Origin: Candidatus Bipolaricaulota bacterium
GTDB taxonomy: Bacteria > Bipolaricaulota > Bipolaricaulia > UBA7950 > UBA9294
Assembly (NCBI GenBank): GCA_018399865.1
Contig: JAGYNL010000146.1
Coordinates: forward strand, 1 to 6,856
Direction of reading: 5' to 3'
DNA length: 6,856 nucleotides
Shown: positions 6,128 to 6,856 of the stretch, in pieces
Layout: every line of letters starts with the position of its first letter
Numbering within the stretch: position 1 is the first letter of the stretch
Position numbers and translations under genes: made by a program
Notes under the pieces: generated by a model
Told to the model about the DNA's origin: nothing
Databases searched by the model: none
The model's input: only the letters and a program-made list of their open reading frames with translations

Positions 6128-6579
6128 TGCGCATCCTAGGAATCGATTACGGGACAAAGCGATTTGGGCTCTCCATCAGCGATAAAGAGGAGATATTAGC
6201 TAGTCCACTCGCCGTGCGACCACGCACTTATCTTGCCCAAGATATATCCTTCCTCGCCAAGATCGCCCATGACAATGAAGTGGAAAAGATCGTCATCGGA
6301 CTGCCCTTGAACATGGACGGTTCACAAGGGAAAATGGTAACAGTGGTACAAAAGTTTGCTTCCAACTTGCGGCAACGTTGCGATGTCCCGGTCGTTCTGT
6401 TCGACGAACGTATGACCACGAATGAGGCTGAGCGAGTACTTGTACAAGCAGACCTTTCCCGCAAGAAAAGAAGAAACCTACGTGACAGTGTGGCAGCAGT
6501 TCTAATCTTGCAGGGCTACCTAAATTATCAGCATTCCGCGATCGATCACTATAAAGAAGATACCTTAAATAATCAATAG
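6127..6579 (+). CDS. ruvX: RuvX/YqgF, putative pre-16S rRNA nuclease / Holliday junction resolvase-like
   Basis: An RNase H-fold nuclease family. E. coli YqgF is needed for 5'-end maturation of 16S rRNA, while other members are described as Holliday-junction resolvase-like. The 150-residue length is normal (about 135-150), with a slightly extended polar tail after residue 135. Motifs are GIDYGTKRFGLS (5-16) with acidic D7, IVIGLPLNMDGSQG (55-68), DERMTTNEAER (93-103) with D93-E94, and KKRRNLRDSVAAVLILQGYL (113-132) with D120 as the last acidic active-site residue. The catalytic set looks complete. The ATG shares one base with the ruvA TAA (TAATG), indicating coupled translation. It is the last gene of the plus-strand run; the stop is 15 bases from the convergent dedA stop, with no hairpin terminator between. 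Confidence 0.95.
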   Translation: MRILGIDYGTKRFGLSISDKEEILASPLAVRPRTYLAQDISFLAKIAHDNEVEKIVIGLPLNMDGSQGKMVTVVQKFASNLRQRCDVPVVLFDERMTTNEAERVLVQADLSRKKRRNLRDSVAAVLILQGYLNYQHSAIDHYKEDTLNNQ

Positions 6580-6594
6580 TGGTGCTTAGTGTGT

Positions 6595-6856
6595 TTATCT
6601 TTTCTTTCTATAACGCAGGTACCAAACGACATAGCAAGCGATTATTAGCACAACCCCGCCAGCCGTATAAATGGTTATTTTGCGAAGATTGCTTGTTATC
6701 AATTCCTGATTATCTCCAATGACGTATCCTACCAGAGAAAGTATGCTTGCCCATATTCCAGCCCCAAGTGCAGTGAATAGCACAAATCTTTTTATGGACA
6801 TCCTAGCTAACCCTGCAGGAAGCGATATATACTGACGCAAGCCAGGGATCAATCGA
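6595..6856 (-). CDS. DedA-family membrane protein, C-terminal part, cut by window edge
   Basis: Only the last 87 or so residues lie in the window, and the frame is open through the right edge, so no start is visible. DedA (SNARE-associated/VTT) proteins are inner-membrane proteins; some members move undecaprenyl phosphate or phospholipids across the membrane and support membrane homeostasis. The visible sequence begins RLIPGLRQYISLPAGLARM, the conserved Arg-x-x-Pro-Gly-x-Arg and SLPAG motif of the family's re-entrant/transport region. A membrane segment follows (FTALGAGIWASILSLVGYVIG), then a short polar loop (DNQELITSNLRK). A last membrane helix (IYTAGGVVLIIACYVVWYL) ends in a basic RYRKKR tail, consistent with a cytoplasmic C terminus. 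It converges on the ruvX operon. The exact DedA subtype cannot be told from this fragment. Confidence 0.92.
   Translation of the reverse strand, partial: RLIPGLRQYISLPAGLARMSIKRFVLFTALGAGIWASILSLVGYVIGDNQELITSNLRKITIYTAGGVVLIIACYVVWYLRYRKKR

Noticed and set aside
6553..6607. Possible terminator between ruvX and dedA (AAAGAAGATA against TATCTTTTCTTT)
   Set aside because: The arms pair imperfectly, are nearly all A/T and lie in both coding ends. No GC stem is present.

Overview
This is a compact bacterial chromosomal window with eight protein genes. No RNA gene, mobile element or CRISPR array is visible, and no stretch over about 100 bases lacks a gene. Base composition looks balanced (not counted). 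The phylum cannot be read from these genes. A signal-peptide protein ending in an aromatic residue, like an outer-membrane strand, is a weak hint of a two-membrane (diderm) cell. The low-G+C Firmicutes-like Shine-Dalgarno sites and the Pdp-type phosphorylase do not settle the question.

Left part (1-1652): a pyrimidine-nucleoside phosphorylase, cut off at its 5' end by the window edge, runs on the plus strand. It meets a cytidine deaminase on the minus strand tail-to-tail across a 90-base gap. Together they cover cytidine/deoxycytidine to uridine/deoxyuridine, and then phosphorolysis to uracil plus (deoxy)ribose-1-phosphate.

Centre, minus strand (4098 down to 1272): a three-gene run of an ACSM-like acyl-CoA synthetase, an unidentified exported beta-rich protein and cytidine deaminase. 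Both junctions can be read as the same four-base TTGA overlap (TTG start over TGA stop), suggesting one translationally coupled transcript. An 85-base divergent region (4099-4183) carries a plausible extended -10 promoter for this run and a second, overlapping candidate for the plus-strand genes.

Right part, plus strand (4184-6579): four tightly packed genes, namely an unidentified 251-residue protein with a Cys/His cluster, a YigZ/IMPACT-family protein, RuvA, and RuvX/YqgF. Every junction overlaps (ATGA, 8 bases, 1 base), so this is very likely one operon. RuvA acts in Holliday-junction processing. RuvX acts in pre-16S rRNA 5'-end maturation and/or resolvase-like nuclease activity. ruvB and ruvC are not in view. 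Converging on it is the C-terminal end of a DedA-family membrane protein, cut by the right window edge.

Most genes are recognisable housekeeping or metabolic families. The two proteins without an assigned function (4184-4939 and 1649-2482) are the parts most worth following up. No clear evidence for a wholly new multi-gene system was found.
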